Shown here: positions 1-9,400 of the stretch, piece after piece
Layout: each line of letters begins with the position of its first letter
How positions within the stretch are numbered: the first letter of the stretch is position 1
Assembly (NCBI RefSeq): GCF_002153425.1
Contig: NZ_KZ119600.1
Location: 2,655,920 to 2,719,919, forward strand
Reading direction: 5' to 3'
Length of the DNA: 64,000 nt
DNA from: Litchfieldia alkalitelluris
GTDB taxonomy: Bacteria > Bacillota > Bacilli > Bacillales > Salisediminibacteriaceae
Notes under the pieces: generated by a model
What the model saw: only the letters and a program-made list of their open reading frames with translations
The model's database searches: none
Told to the model about the DNA's origin: nothing
Position numbers and translations under genes: made by a program

Positions 1-34
1 CTTTGGAGTATATTAGTCTTAGGAGGTTTTTGAG

Positions 35-370
35 ATGGATATGAATAATAACAAGGATCGGGGAACGATTAAGTGGACTGCCATGATGTTGCCAGAGCAT
101 GTTGGCATGTTGAGGGATCTAGAGCACAACCTCAAAAAACAACCAAAACCAGAGATTGATGAACAAAAACTAGAGGAATATGAATTTACTATTTGTGAAG
201 CACTTGAATTTAATAAAGAACTAACATTCCATTATTGGAAAAACGGCTTTTTTGAAGACGTGACAGGTCATGTTCATTACATTGACCACATTACGAAAAG
301 ACTCCATATAAAAAGTACATCAGGAGATGTAGAATACATTAAAATAGATTGTATAACCTCTATCAAATAA
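35..370 (+). CDS. YolD-like family protein
   Basis: This 111-residue protein resembles the YolD-like family, small soluble proteins often encoded just after a UvrX/DinB-type Y-family DNA polymerase. The start is an ATG preceded by a strong AGGAGG site. The first bases of the window may be the end of such a polymerase gene, but too little is visible to say. The N-terminal part has the usual 'DRGTIKWTAMMLPEH' pattern, and the C-terminal half is predicted beta-rich ('GHVHYIDHITKRLHI'). No signal peptide or membrane segment is seen. The biochemical function of the family is not established; a link to DNA damage tolerance is inferred only from the usual gene neighbourhood. Confidence 0.8.
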   Translation: MDMNNNKDRGTIKWTAMMLPEHVGMLRDLEHNLKKQPKPEIDEQKLEEYEFTICEALEFNKELTFHYWKNGFFEDVTGHVHYIDHITKRLHIKSTSGDVEYIKIDCITSIK

Positions 371-586
371 TCAACTTTAGAGCTATAGCCATAAAAACCT
401 TTGTTTCTACTGTGCTTCAAAGCTCAGTAGGACTCCTCTGAACTGACACAAGAAAACATTAACTTATTTTCATTCCCCGCCCCGGCATCTCCCCTATTTC
501 AAAACAATTTTGAGTGTTTAAATTTAAATTTCCCACATATATCTCATAAAGAGGATACTCAAAGTTTTTATGAAATGGGTGATAGC

Positions 587-793
587 ATGCTGTATAACGT
601 GATTTTTTATGAAAAAGGGGAAATTATTTTAAGTCAAGTTCGAGAAAAGTTACCAGAGGAAGGGCAAGGTATTAAGGTTAAGGGGAGAAAAGGGAAAGTG
701 CTACGTGTAGAAAAGTCGGATGACGAAAAGAGATATTACATTACAGTAGAAACAGTTAGCAAAAAAGCAGAGGACAGTAACAAGAAAAGATAG
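587..793 (+). CDS. Small uncharacterised protein
   Basis: I do not recognise this small, Lys/Glu-rich soluble protein. The frame is open from an ATG at 575 (72 residues). The ATG at 587, preceded by GGGTGAT, gives a 68-residue protein starting MLYNVIFYEKGE and has the better ribosome binding site. The beta-strand-like N-terminus followed by 'GIKVKGRKGKVLRVEK' could be a small barrel, but this is weak. The gene stands alone between yolD and a convergent SpoIID-like gene and ends just before a shared terminator. No Cys, signal peptide or membrane segment is present. Confidence 0.55.
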   Translation: MLYNVIFYEKGEIILSQVREKLPEEGQGIKVKGRKGKVLRVEKSDDEKRYYITVETVSKKAEDSNKKR

Positions 794-795
794 GA

Positions 796-833
796 AAAAC
801 GACAGGCGCCTATTTGGCATGACCTGTCGTTTT
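796..833. terminator. Bidirectional terminator
   Basis: An 11-bp perfect stem (796-806 with 823-833, AAAACGACAGG/CCTGTCGTTTT) has A/T-rich flanks on both sides. It lies between two convergent genes and can end transcription from both. Confidence 0.85.
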
Positions 834-838
834 CTCTA

Positions 839-3238
839 TCATCTACTTACCCAAACGATTCTTCTCTTTGAATCCCAGTGAGTTCTAGCGTTTGTCGTTT
901 CATTCAATGTTCGCATTGATACGTAGACCCTTGAGTTAGAAATAATTGGTGCATTGGTTAATTTTTTATTTTTCCCATTGACCGTTGCTGTTCTACTTTT
1001 TACAGTCATTCGGATATTCGAGCGTTTATCTCTCACAGTAATGCGATTAGTAGATCGATTCCATGTGTAGTTCATTTTTAGTGTGTCAGCGACACCTTTC
1101 ATTGGAACATAAATTGTGTTGTTACGCACGATTGGATTGCCTTGAACATTAGCAACTCGCCCATTGATCACAACTGCTGTTTGTCCATTTGCTGAAAGAC
1201 GCTGGTTAATGGTTAGTAGATCTACGTGTATAAACCCTCGCACCTTTCCAGCTTGCACTTCGTAAAAACTTCCTCTTCTACCTAGAATGTTAACATTTTG
1301 ATTGCGGGTAGCCTTTCCTACAATTTGAGATGATGTAGAATTAGACTTTCGGATATTGGCAACATTCACATTTACTCTTCCAGTAACACGAGTACCAACT
1401 TTCGCAACTGCAGGTGCTGTCGATTTAGGCTGCGTCACTGTTTGTGTAGCAGGTTGTGTCACTGGTGGTTGCGTTACCGATGGTTGTTGAATTGGTTGCG
1501 TCGTTGACTGTGTAACTGTTGGTTGCGTCACAATTGGTTGTGCTACCACTGGTTGCGTGCTTGGTTGTGATACTGGTTGCACCACTTCTGGCTGTTGTGG
1601 TTCAACATGCGTCAACGTGTGCTTAACAGTAGCAAGGTCCGTTTGACCACTATCCTTTGCCTCTATCGTAATGTCGTATGTGCCGTTAGGAATCGTTGTT
1701 ACTGTCCAAAACTGAGAAAGATTTCCTGACTTTCGATTTACGTCTCTTATTAATGTTGCTACTAATTTGTTCTCTGCATCTCGAACTGTGATCGTTACCT
1801 GTGCGTCTCTATTTAAGTGATATCGAACAATAACCTGGTGATTTTTCGCATCAAACTCCACGCGAGAATCCGTAATTTTTAGTACAGCTCTTTCCTCTTC
1901 TACAACAGGAGCTGGTGCCTGTGCTTGATATTGGATAAACGGTGTTAAGGTAGTCCCAGGGTAATAAAACTCCAAAATGTCCCGGACTTTAAAACCTTTA
2001 TCCGCCATCCCCTTGGCTCCCCATTGACTCATTCCCACACCGTGACCAAAGCCACGACCATTAACAACAAATGATGTACCTGTATCTCTCACACTATCAA
2101 TAAACAAACTTCTAACGACACTGGTCCCCAACATGGATCTCATTCGCTGTGAAGTTGTATTCGTCAATTGTAAAGTGTGCAACATAATGGAACCATCGGC
2201 GTTTCGCACAAAACTATTATTACTTAATGAACGAACATAGAATTGTACAGTAATATCACCATGTCTCATGCGGCCCCCTGAGGTTTGCTGATCAGAAAAC
2301 CTCAATGTTGGAACAGATATGATTTTAATGTCTGAGTTCGGATAACCGTTGTTGTTTAACCAAGACTTCAAGTTATTCGCAATCGCAGTGTCCCTTTCCT
2401 TCACTTGGGACCACCAATTTTCAGGTGTTAATAAATTTAAATTAGCAATATCAATCTGGTTTTTATGAACAGTAAAATTCCATGGGTTCACTGGGTCGTG
2501 TGGGTCTTGTTTAACTGGAAGATAAGAAACATTTGTCCCACCCCAGGCATTCCCATTAGACTCTGTTCTTCCACCATTACTAGAAGAATAAACAGCTGAT
2601 ATATATTTCCCTTGATGCATTAATGTTTGACCGCTTGTTTCATTCACTGCACGTGTACTGTTTTGATGCCATGCGTACCCAGCGTAAACTTGAAAATTCA
2701 CTGTGTCATCAATGACCTTAGCTCCTTGCATTGCCACATACGTTCGAGCAGCAACAGCTTGTGCCTTTAGGGCCTCCACGTTCCAAGAAGCTGGCATCTC
2801 TGAAGGAACAACACCTTTTAAATAATCTTCCACCGGTAACGTATTAATCGGTCTAACAAATGAACCTTCTCGTACAAAACGCATCGTACCTTGGTATGGA
2901 CGATTATTTATAAAAATGAGGTGATCCTCATATGATCTTGGAGTAAAAGTTAACTCATTTAATGTATGCAATCTATTAGAACCATCTAGCATGACGATCG
3001 TATTACCTTCATTTCTAAGACGATACGTCTTTCCGCTTTCAATAGCAATATTATGATTTAAAAAATAATTACCTGTAAACCTAATTGTAACCTCATTCAT
3101 ATTACCTAAATAGTTTACTAGTCGGACACTAACATTTGGTTGTATATGAGCTTGTCCATGAACAACATCATATTGAAAAGGAAAGGAAACAATAATAAGT
3201 ATAAAAGCCAATAAAGCGGAAGTGATCTTTTGCTTCAT
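839..3238 (-). CDS. Exported SpoIID/LytB-domain protein with SH3 and copper-amine-oxidase-like C-terminal domains
   Basis: This 799-residue secreted protein starts with a signal peptide (residues 1-29, ending near VHGQA). A SpoIID/LytB domain follows (about 120-435), with the typical VPSEMPASWN and QAVAARTYV motifs near 144-168 and GRGFGHGVGMSQWG near 395. SpoIID is a lytic transglycosylase acting on peptidoglycan during engulfment; this longer form is more like vegetative LytB-type cell-wall modifiers. After it come an Ig-like segment, a Pro/Gln/Thr/Val repeat linker (about 555-650), a bacterial SH3 domain (about 655-710) and a C-terminal copper-amine-oxidase N-terminal-like domain (about 715-799), a common wall-associated module. 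It is monocistronic and convergent with the small gene upstream in the window. The role in wall remodelling is inferred from domains. Confidence 0.88.
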   Translation of the reverse strand: MKQKITSALLAFILIIVSFPFQYDVVHGQAHIQPNVSVRLVNYLGNMNEVTIRFTGNYFLNHNIAIESGKTYRLRNEGNTIVMLDGSNRLHTLNELTFTPRSYEDHLIFINNRPYQGTMRFVREGSFVRPINTLPVEDYLKGVVPSEMPASWNVEALKAQAVAARTYVAMQGAKVIDDTVNFQVYAGYAWHQNSTRAVNETSGQTLMHQGKYISAVYSSSNGGRTESNGNAWGGTNVSYLPVKQDPHDPVNPWNFTVHKNQIDIANLNLLTPENWWSQVKERDTAIANNLKSWLNNNGYPNSDIKIISVPTLRFSDQQTSGGRMRHGDITVQFYVRSLSNNSFVRNADGSIMLHTLQLTNTTSQRMRSMLGTSVVRSLFIDSVRDTGTSFVVNGRGFGHGVGMSQWGAKGMADKGFKVRDILEFYYPGTTLTPFIQYQAQAPAPVVEEERAVLKITDSRVEFDAKNHQVIVRYHLNRDAQVTITVRDAENKLVATLIRDVNRKSGNLSQFWTVTTIPNGTYDITIEAKDSGQTDLATVKHTLTHVEPQQPEVVQPVSQPSTQPVVAQPIVTQPTVTQSTTQPIQQPSVTQPPVTQPATQTVTQPKSTAPAVAKVGTRVTGRVNVNVANIRKSNSTSSQIVGKATRNQNVNILGRRGSFYEVQAGKVRGFIHVDLLTINQRLSANGQTAVVINGRVANVQGNPIVRNNTIYVPMKGVADTLKMNYTWNRSTNRITVRDKRSNIRMTVKSRTATVNGKNKKLTNAPIISNSRVYVSMRTLNETTNARTHWDSKRRIVWVSR

Positions 3239-3453
3239 CTATTTTCCCCCTACAGGTAAAGTAATAGCAAACTAGTAAGCTAATCATAATCATTTTTGAG
3301 AATAATAGATACTAGTTTTTTATGGGAAAAAAATATGCAAATAAAGTAAAAAAGCACTAGAAAAAAGCTAAATATTCCTAACTTTGCATTTCACATGATG
3401 GATTTGTTAAAATGTTCATCTACTGAATTGAAAAAGGAAAGGAGATAATATAG

Positions 3454-3828
3454 ATGATTGAAAAAATTGGAAAAATAACGTTATATGTGAAGGATCAAAA
3501 AGAAGCGAAGGATTTTTGGTTGGATAAACTAGGCTTCGAATTGAAATTTGAGCAGCCAATGGGACCGAACTTATCCTGGATAGAAGTGGGGCCAAGTGAT
3601 GATAATACAACGTTAGTTCTCTATTCTAAATCCGCGATGGAGCAACAAGATCCATCTGTAGTCGCCCACCCTTCCGTCATCTTCAGTACAACTGACCTTG
3701 AAGCAGCTTATGAAAAAATGAAGGCTAACGGAGTAAAAGTTGAGGAAATGCAAAAAATGCCGTATGGCTCTATGTTCATTTTCTTTGATCAAGATGGAAA
3801 TAACTATTTATTAAGAGAAGACGCTTGA
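3454..3828 (+). CDS. VOC family (glyoxalase/dioxygenase superfamily) protein
   Basis: This 124-residue soluble protein has the paired beta-alpha-beta-beta-beta pattern of the vicinal oxygen chelate fold: 'KITLYVKDQKEAKDFWLDKLGF' at the N-terminus and 'DLEAAYEKMKANGVKVEEM...FFDQDGNNYLLRE' at the C-terminus. The ATG follows AAAGGAG with good spacing. VOC proteins include glyoxalases, dioxygenases and antibiotic-binding proteins, and the sequence alone does not say which this is. It is transcribed alone, away from the SpoIID-like gene, and ends at a hairpin shared with the convergent PTS gene. Confidence 0.85.
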   Translation: MIEKIGKITLYVKDQKEAKDFWLDKLGFELKFEQPMGPNLSWIEVGPSDDNTTLVLYSKSAMEQQDPSVVAHPSVIFSTTDLEAAYEKMKANGVKVEEMQKMPYGSMFIFFDQDGNNYLLREDA

Positions 3829-3891
3829 GATAAGAAATGTAAACTTGAGAATGATTTACATAATCACGAGCAAGGAAATTAAAATAATATA

Positions 3892-3928
3892 AAATGACCA
3901 TCCACTTTGCATAAGTAGATGGTCATTT
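3892..3928. terminator. Bidirectional terminator
   Basis: The stem AAATGACCATC (3892-3902) pairs with GATGGTCATTT (3918-3928), with A/T runs on both sides, between the convergent VOC and PTS IIA genes. Confidence 0.8.
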
Positions 3929-3957
3929 CAATAATTAAAATATAGTGTATTCATTTA

Positions 3958-4455
3958 CTATGATCGTTTTGTTTTTAGGAGAGCTGTCTTCCCTTTTTCA
4001 CACCTATCTATAGCCATTCTTTCAACAATCTCAACAGAATCACCATTCGTGATAATAATTGGAGTTATCGTGCTTGTTGCTTTCTCTTGGATTAGGTCAA
4101 GATCGAATGTGATTAATTTGTCCCCTACCTTCACCTTATCTCCCTCTTTCACATGCCCAGTAAAGCCTTCTCCCTTCATATTCACCGTATCAAGGCCTAC
4201 ATGAATGAGAATTTCCACACCTGCCTTAGAACGAATGCCAATGGCATGCCTTGTGGGAAAGAACTGTATGATCTCTCCATCTACTGGGGAAACGACATTC
4301 CCTTCAGAAGGTTCAATAGCAATGCCATCACCCATCATTTTTTGTGAAAAAACGGGGTCTGGGACGTCTGATAGCTGTTTTACTGTTCCTGTTAACGGAG
4401 CAACAACTACTTCTTCCAACTCAACTTCCTTTTTACCGAATAATCTCTTTAACAA
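3958..4455 (-). CDS. PTS glucose-type EIIA component (IIA-Glc, Crr-like)
   Basis: This 165-residue stand-alone IIA(Glc) protein accepts phosphate from HPr and passes it to an EIIB domain, driving sugar uptake. It has the family pattern '[22 protein letters not shown]' and the two histidines of the active site: H70 in PTRHAIG and the phosphorylated H85 in [11 protein letters not shown] (numbered from the TTG start). The start is TTG at 4455, with GAGAGTGG upstream. No EIIBC gene is adjacent, so it must serve PTS permeases encoded elsewhere. A conserved C-terminal region '[14 protein letters not shown]' completes the domain; length is normal. Confidence 0.93.
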   Translation of the reverse strand: MLKRLFGKKEVELEEVVVAPLTGTVKQLSDVPDPVFSQKMMGDGIAIEPSEGNVVSPVDGEIIQFFPTRHAIGIRSKAGVEILIHVGLDTVNMKGEGFTGHVKEGDKVKVGDKLITFDLDLIQEKATSTITPIIITNGDSVEIVERMAIDRCEKGKTALLKTKRS

Positions 4456-4693
4456 AACAAATCCACTCTCTTTCTAGTTTGAGGTTATGTATAGGATTAA
4501 ACACTTGTATATACAACTAATAAAGCAAAATATATAATACCTATTAAATATTGTCAACTAAAAACCTTTCTTCCTACTGGTATATCTTATATTTGGAGGT
4601 CATTCTCTTATGGTAAATAGCAGCTTATTTTTATCCTCACAAGCGGAACTACTTACTCTAATGGACATGGACATTTTTTCTTATTCAACACGA

Positions 4694-4730
4694 AAAGCTG
4701 TCCTAAATAAAATTCATTCCAGACAGCTTT
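4694..4730 (-). terminator. Probable terminator of the SDR gene
   Basis: The stem AAAGCTGTC (4694-4702) pairs with GACAGCTTT (4722-4730), 44 bp beyond the SDR stop codon. The loop is long (19 nt) and the T-run short, so the call is moderate. Confidence 0.5.
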
Positions 4731-4773
4731 CATCTCTTTTTATCCATTCAACTCTCATTTTACTAGAGCGAGT

Positions 4774-5568
4774 TCATTTCAATTTTTCTGCAATTAGCTT
4801 CGCCGCGCGTTTCGGATTTAAGCGATACATCAGATCCATCATTCTCGAATCTTTACCAGCTAACACCCTGTATTCGTCCTTTTCGATTCCTCTGACGATG
4901 ATCTCTGCAGCCTCTTTACTTGATAATAGCTTATAGGAAGCATCTTTTTTTGGGTCCGACTTTCTCGACCCTTCCGCTCCAGAATTTTTCATAATATCAG
5001 TTCCTACCCCACCAGGGAAAACAATAGTAACCGATACATTTGTATCACTTAGCTCTGAATGTAATCCTTCCGTAAATAATTTTACAGCCGCTTTTGAAGC
5101 ACCGTAAATAGATTGACCAGGTACAGGAAGAAACCCTCCCATACTAGAGACATTCGTGATGTTTGCGACTGGCCTATCCAATAAGTAAGGCAGGAACGTT
5201 TTTGTCATATAGACTGTTCCATAGAAATTAATGTCCATTACTTGCTGGATTTTTTCATAATCAATATCGTTTATGTCTATAAAAGGTTGAATAATTCCTG
5301 CGTTATTTATCACCCCATCCACGGCACCATGCTTAGAAATCACTTGCTCTGGAAGCTCCTCCACTTCCTTTCTATTAGAAAGATCCACCTTATGAGTAGA
5401 TAGATTATCACGTTTTTGTTCTGATAACTTTTTAGTTTCCTCCAGAGCGGTTTCATTAATGTCAACTGCTGCTACTTTCGCCCCTTTCGATAGTAAATGC
5501 AGCACTACATCCCTTCCAATTCCGTTTCCACCACCTGTAACTACGAAAACTTTATTTTTTACCTCCAT
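4774..5568 (-). CDS. Short-chain dehydrogenase/reductase (SDR) family oxidoreductase
   Basis: This 264-residue NAD(P)-dependent oxidoreductase has the classical SDR layout. The cofactor-binding TGGGNGIG motif is at residues 11-18, NNAG lies in 'GVINNAGIIQP', the catalytic Ser is in 'TNVSSMGG' and the Tyr-Lys pair in 'IYGASKAAVK'. The basic C-terminal tail ('MMDLMYRLNPKRAAKLIAEKLK') is typical of a subgroup of bacterial SDRs close to YqjQ/DltE-like enzymes. The ATG follows AAGGGGGAAG. The substrate cannot be told from sequence. It is a single gene with its own hairpin downstream. Confidence 0.9.
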   Translation of the reverse strand: MEVKNKVFVVTGGGNGIGRDVVLHLLSKGAKVAAVDINETALEETKKLSEQKRDNLSTHKVDLSNRKEVEELPEQVISKHGAVDGVINNAGIIQPFIDINDIDYEKIQQVMDINFYGTVYMTKTFLPYLLDRPVANITNVSSMGGFLPVPGQSIYGASKAAVKLFTEGLHSELSDTNVSVTIVFPGGVGTDIMKNSGAEGSRKSDPKKDASYKLLSSKEAAEIIVRGIEKDEYRVLAGKDSRMMDLMYRLNPKRAAKLIAEKLK

Positions 5569-5709
5569 CGCACTTCCCCCTTAATATCCATTAATACTTC
5601 CAAAACTATATTTAGTACTCACTAACACTATTACTTTATTATATTATTCTAAATTATCAATTAGAAAGGGAAATGCATTTATCGGCTAATCACTAATAAA
5701 CAACGAAAA

Positions 5710-5734
5710 AAAACACCAATTAAATTGGTGTTTT
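5710..5734 (-). terminator. Terminator of cueP
   Basis: The stem AAAACACCAAT (5710-5720) pairs with ATTGGTGTTTT (5724-5734) and, on the minus strand, is followed by a T-run. It overlaps the cueP stop codon. A strong terminator at the end of the complete cueP frame fits one transcript covering both sides of the internal TGA. Confidence 0.88.
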
Positions 5735-6254
5735 AAGACAATTGCATCGTTGTTATACACGTATCGTCACCTTCATAGGTTGAAATCTTCGACTCCACAC
5801 TTTTCTCATTGTTTTCAATGGTAATTTGATACGTGCGATCACGTGGTAGCCATAAATCAATAAAGCCGTTTTGTAAGGAGGTTACTGTATCATTTAATAC
5901 GATGCTACCATCCTCCACATCTACAATGACCACTTCAAACTCTTCCTCTATCATCTCTCCCTGACAACCTGTCAGATTATGAATGCTTCAAGGATGGGTT
6001 TCATTAACGTATGGTGCAATGGAAACAAAGAAATCTTCCTCTGAAATATCATAGACAAACTGATCGTCACCTTCCCTGACCATTAATTCATGAGAGGAAA
6101 TAGAAGCGACTTGATTAGTAATATTTCCTACACTGTAATCGTGCACCAGTTCGCGAATGTCCTCCACCTCCATTGAGGTATTATTATCATCATTACATCC
6201 TACTAATAAGAGAATGAGAACAAGGCCAATTCCGAATAGTACTTTTAATTTCAT
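5733..6254 (-). CDS. cueP: CueP-family copper-binding lipoprotein with in-frame TGA at the conserved Cys (candidate selenoprotein, or nonsense-mutated gene)
   Basis: Read through one TGA (5988-5990), this frame gives a 173-residue protein closely matching CueP, a periplasmic copper-binding protein in Salmonella and widespread in Bacillaceae. It has a lipoprotein signal with lipobox LLVGC (Cys20), then 'FFVSIAPYVNETHP', TGA, 'SIHNLTGCQGEM' and 'GFIDLWLPRD...DDTCITTMQL'. In CueP as I recall it, the residue after THP is Cys, eight residues before the Cys of TGCQGE; here that codon is TGA. Both halves are otherwise intact and in the same frame, and the downstream part has no convincing start of its own. 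The TGA could encode selenocysteine (a SECIS-like hairpin follows), or could be a recent nonsense mutation or a sequencing error. Start chosen: ATG after AAGGTGG. Confidence 0.85.
5961..5975 (-). promoter_or_regulatory. SECIS-like stem-loop downstream of the cueP TGA
   Basis: On the minus strand, CTGAC-AGGTT-GTCAG forms a 5-bp perfect stem with a 5-nt loop. The loop begins exactly 17 nt after the TGA and starts with AGG, so a G is among its first two bases. As I recall it, the Escherichia coli fdhF SECIS loop (AGGUCU) also begins 17 nt after its UGA. A lower helix UCAU/AUGA can form with an internal loop. The same bases also encode the conserved LTGCQ residues, so chance must be considered. 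Confidence 0.45.
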
Positions 6255-6420
6255 CAAATATCACCACCTTTTTTAACTCTTTTATATTAAAACAAAAATA
6301 TGAAGAAACAATGAAGTTATTATATACGTACAAAAGGACTTAAATTTTGTACATGTTTTACACACGGATAATAGTGGTGTTTTATTTAGTAACTACAAGA
6401 TAATATTTTACTAGAAAAAT

Positions 6421-6463
6421 AAAAGCGACACAACACCTCTTACGAGAGTATTGTGACGCTTTT
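6421..6463 (-). terminator. Terminator of the GGDEF/EAL gene
   Basis: The outer stem AAAAGCG/CGCTTTT plus the inner CACAA/TTGTG (with one A·A mismatch) is followed by a T-run on the minus strand, directly after the stop codon at 6470. Confidence 0.8.
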
Positions 6464-6469
6464 GGTAAG

Positions 6470-9400
6470 TTATTTTATGGTTATGCTTTGAATGTATTCA
6501 TAACACTCTTTTGCTGTAAGGGGTTTGCTATACAGGTATCCTTGGACAAAATTACATTTTTCTGATGTTAATATATCTTTCTGTTCTTCCGTTTCGACTC
6601 CTTCAGCCGTAACAGTTAACTCTAGTGAATGAGCCATTGCGATAATCGCCCGCACAATCGCTGCATCATCCTTGTCCATATCCATATCGTGTATGAACGA
6701 TTTATCAATTTTCACATTGGAGATTGGCAACTGTTTTAACATGGCTAGGGACGAATAACCAATTCCAAAATCATCAATGGATATATTGACACCTAGTTCA
6801 CCAAGTTCTCTTAACATATCCATGCTGATCTCTACATTTTTAATGGCTGTGCTTTCCGTAATCTCCAGACATAAGTAGGATGGTGGCAAGTCACTCTCTT
6901 CGAGGATAGATTTGACAATATCCACAAAGTTTTTTTGTTGTAACTGTCTCGCTGATATATTAACAGAAACTATAATTGGCGGAAGCCCTAAATCTATCCA
7001 TTCTTTATTTTGTCGGCATGCTTCTTTCAAAACCCAATTTCCTATTGGGATAATCAGACCCGTTTCCTCAGCCAACGGAATAAAATCTAATGGTGATACA
7101 AGTCCACGACATGGTGAATGCCACCTTAGTAGTGCTTCAATTCCAAGTGTTCGGTTATTTTCTAATTGAAATTGAGGCTGATAATGTAACTCGAATTCAT
7201 TGCGTTCAATCGCTTTACGTAGTTCGTTCTCCATCGTAAAACGCTCTATTGTCATGGAATTAATGTCTGATGAATAGATTTCCATTTGATTTTTTCCATT
7301 TTCCTTCGCCTTGTACATGGCCACATCTGCACAGCGAGTTAAGCTGTCATAATCTAGCCCATCATCAGGATATACACTTACCCCAATACTTGCAGTGGTA
7401 AAAACATCGTGATCCTGTATAAAGAATGGGTCTTTAAATTTTTCAATAATCCTCTTAGCAACGACATCTGCATCTCTTACATCATGAATATGTGATAACA
7501 GAATGATAAACTCATCACCACCGAGCCTTGCTACAGTTGAATGTTCGCGGCTACCTCGTGAGATGGTATCTGAGGACCTCACTGTTTTTTCTAGTAAGCC
7601 CGCAACTTCTTGAATGAGCTGATCCCCTGCATGGTGCCCAAGAGTATCATTAATCACTTTGAATCGATCCAAATCTATTAATAAAACACCTAATTTGTAA
7701 TTATAACGATCAGCTTGTTCGATAGATTGAACTAATCGATCATGGAACAGTCGCCTGTTCGGAAGACCAGTTAAACCGTCATGAAAGGCTAAGTATTTAA
7801 TTTGTTCATCGGCAAGCTTTTTCTCTGAAATGTTAGTAATTGAGCCAATAATTCGAACAACCTTATCATTCTTACGGATAGAGTCTCCAGTTACATAAAC
7901 CCAAAGCTCCTCCTCGTTTTTCCCTTGAATCCTGAACTCACTCTTTAGTGCTGTACCCTTTTCCCCATGCTCTTTAAAGCTATTCAACACTCGGTCATAA
8001 TCATCTGGATGTATAAGTTGGAAGAAAGATTGATAATCAACAGGTAAAGATTCTCCTATTGTATCAAAAATATCTTTACTCCTGACGTTCCATTGAATAT
8101 GATCTGTTTCTACGTCCCAATCCCATATACCGTCATTCGTTGTGCTTGATACAATTTCCAATTGCTCTGCGATGGATTGAATTTGTTGAAATAATTCATC
8201 ACGCTCCATAGATGCAGCTGAAACTGTAAAACTAATTTGCGTAATATCGGCAGCAGAAATTAAGATAAGTTCATCTACTGGACCAACAATAGCAATAAAT
8301 CCCCAGTCTCCACGTTGATTTCGAATGGATTGAACCCGAACAAAATCATTGTCCTTAAGTGGTGGAATCCATTCCGTCGGTGGAAATTGATTAAGGGGGA
8401 TTTTATATCCAACAGGTGGTACAGGGTCACCATTTTTACTAAAGGTCTGGGAAACGATCAGATCTTTTTTATCCTGTTCATTTTTATCCCATAATGCGAG
8501 GCAACCCCAATGACTTTTCTTGCCAAACATATTTTCAAAATCAAAGTATTTCTCCCGTGATGCAGATGCCCATCTCTGAACAAACTCATCATAACGAGTT
8601 AGTATTGTATCTAAATTTAACTTTGATTGAATAAGCTGCTTTTGAACATCTACCGTTGGCTCCACAACTGGCACATGGTCACAACCACAGGAAGCCCGAG
8701 TGACAAGGTGAGTCTGAATGTTTGTTACGCCATACTCAATGTCTTCTCCATTCATTTTTCGATATAGGATATCAAAACCAGCACTTGCCAAATCTTTAAA
8801 GGATTGGCGCACGGTTGTTAGTGGTGGATTAAAGGTTTCAGCTGGCGCTAAATCATCAAATCCTACTACTGCAATATCTTCTGGCACTCTATATCCAGCT
8901 TCCTTTAGTTTCTCAATTGCTCCCATGGCGTTTAAATCTGTTGCAGCAAATATAGCAGTAAAGTCAATTCCTCGCTCAATCATTTCTTCAGCGGCGTAAT
9001 ATCCCCCTTGACGTATAGAATCCTTGGCTTGAAAAATGAGGTTATCATCATGATTTATCTGACTTTCAGTAAGCGCTTGCAAATAACCGAAACGCCGCTC
9101 CACAATGTCTAGATGTTCATTGCTACCAATAAAAGCAATGCGTTCATGACCATGATCTTTTATAAGGTGGAGAACGGCTTCTTTTGTCGCGCTTTTGTTA
9201 TCAATAATAACAGAATGACAATCAATAGCTTCCTCTGGATAACCTATCGTCACAACAGGTTTTCCAGTTGATTCAATATGTTTTAGTAATTCAGGATCTA
9301 TAGGCAGCACAGACTGGGGATTAGTCATTAATAACCAGCCATCTGTTTCCTCTGTTCCAACTTGATAATTAAATGGTTCTGGATTTCTTCCACTTGGTCT

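Noticed and set aside
4610-4936. A 108-codon plus-strand frame with GGAGG upstream
   Set aside because: Its second half is the reverse strand of the conserved SDR C-terminus and the protein resembles nothing. A hairpin likely ending the SDR gene lies inside it.
5733-5954. A separate 73-residue gene starting at the ATG after the TGA
   Set aside because: The ATG is only 2 nt after a GGGAG run and the peptide is plainly the C-terminal half of CueP.
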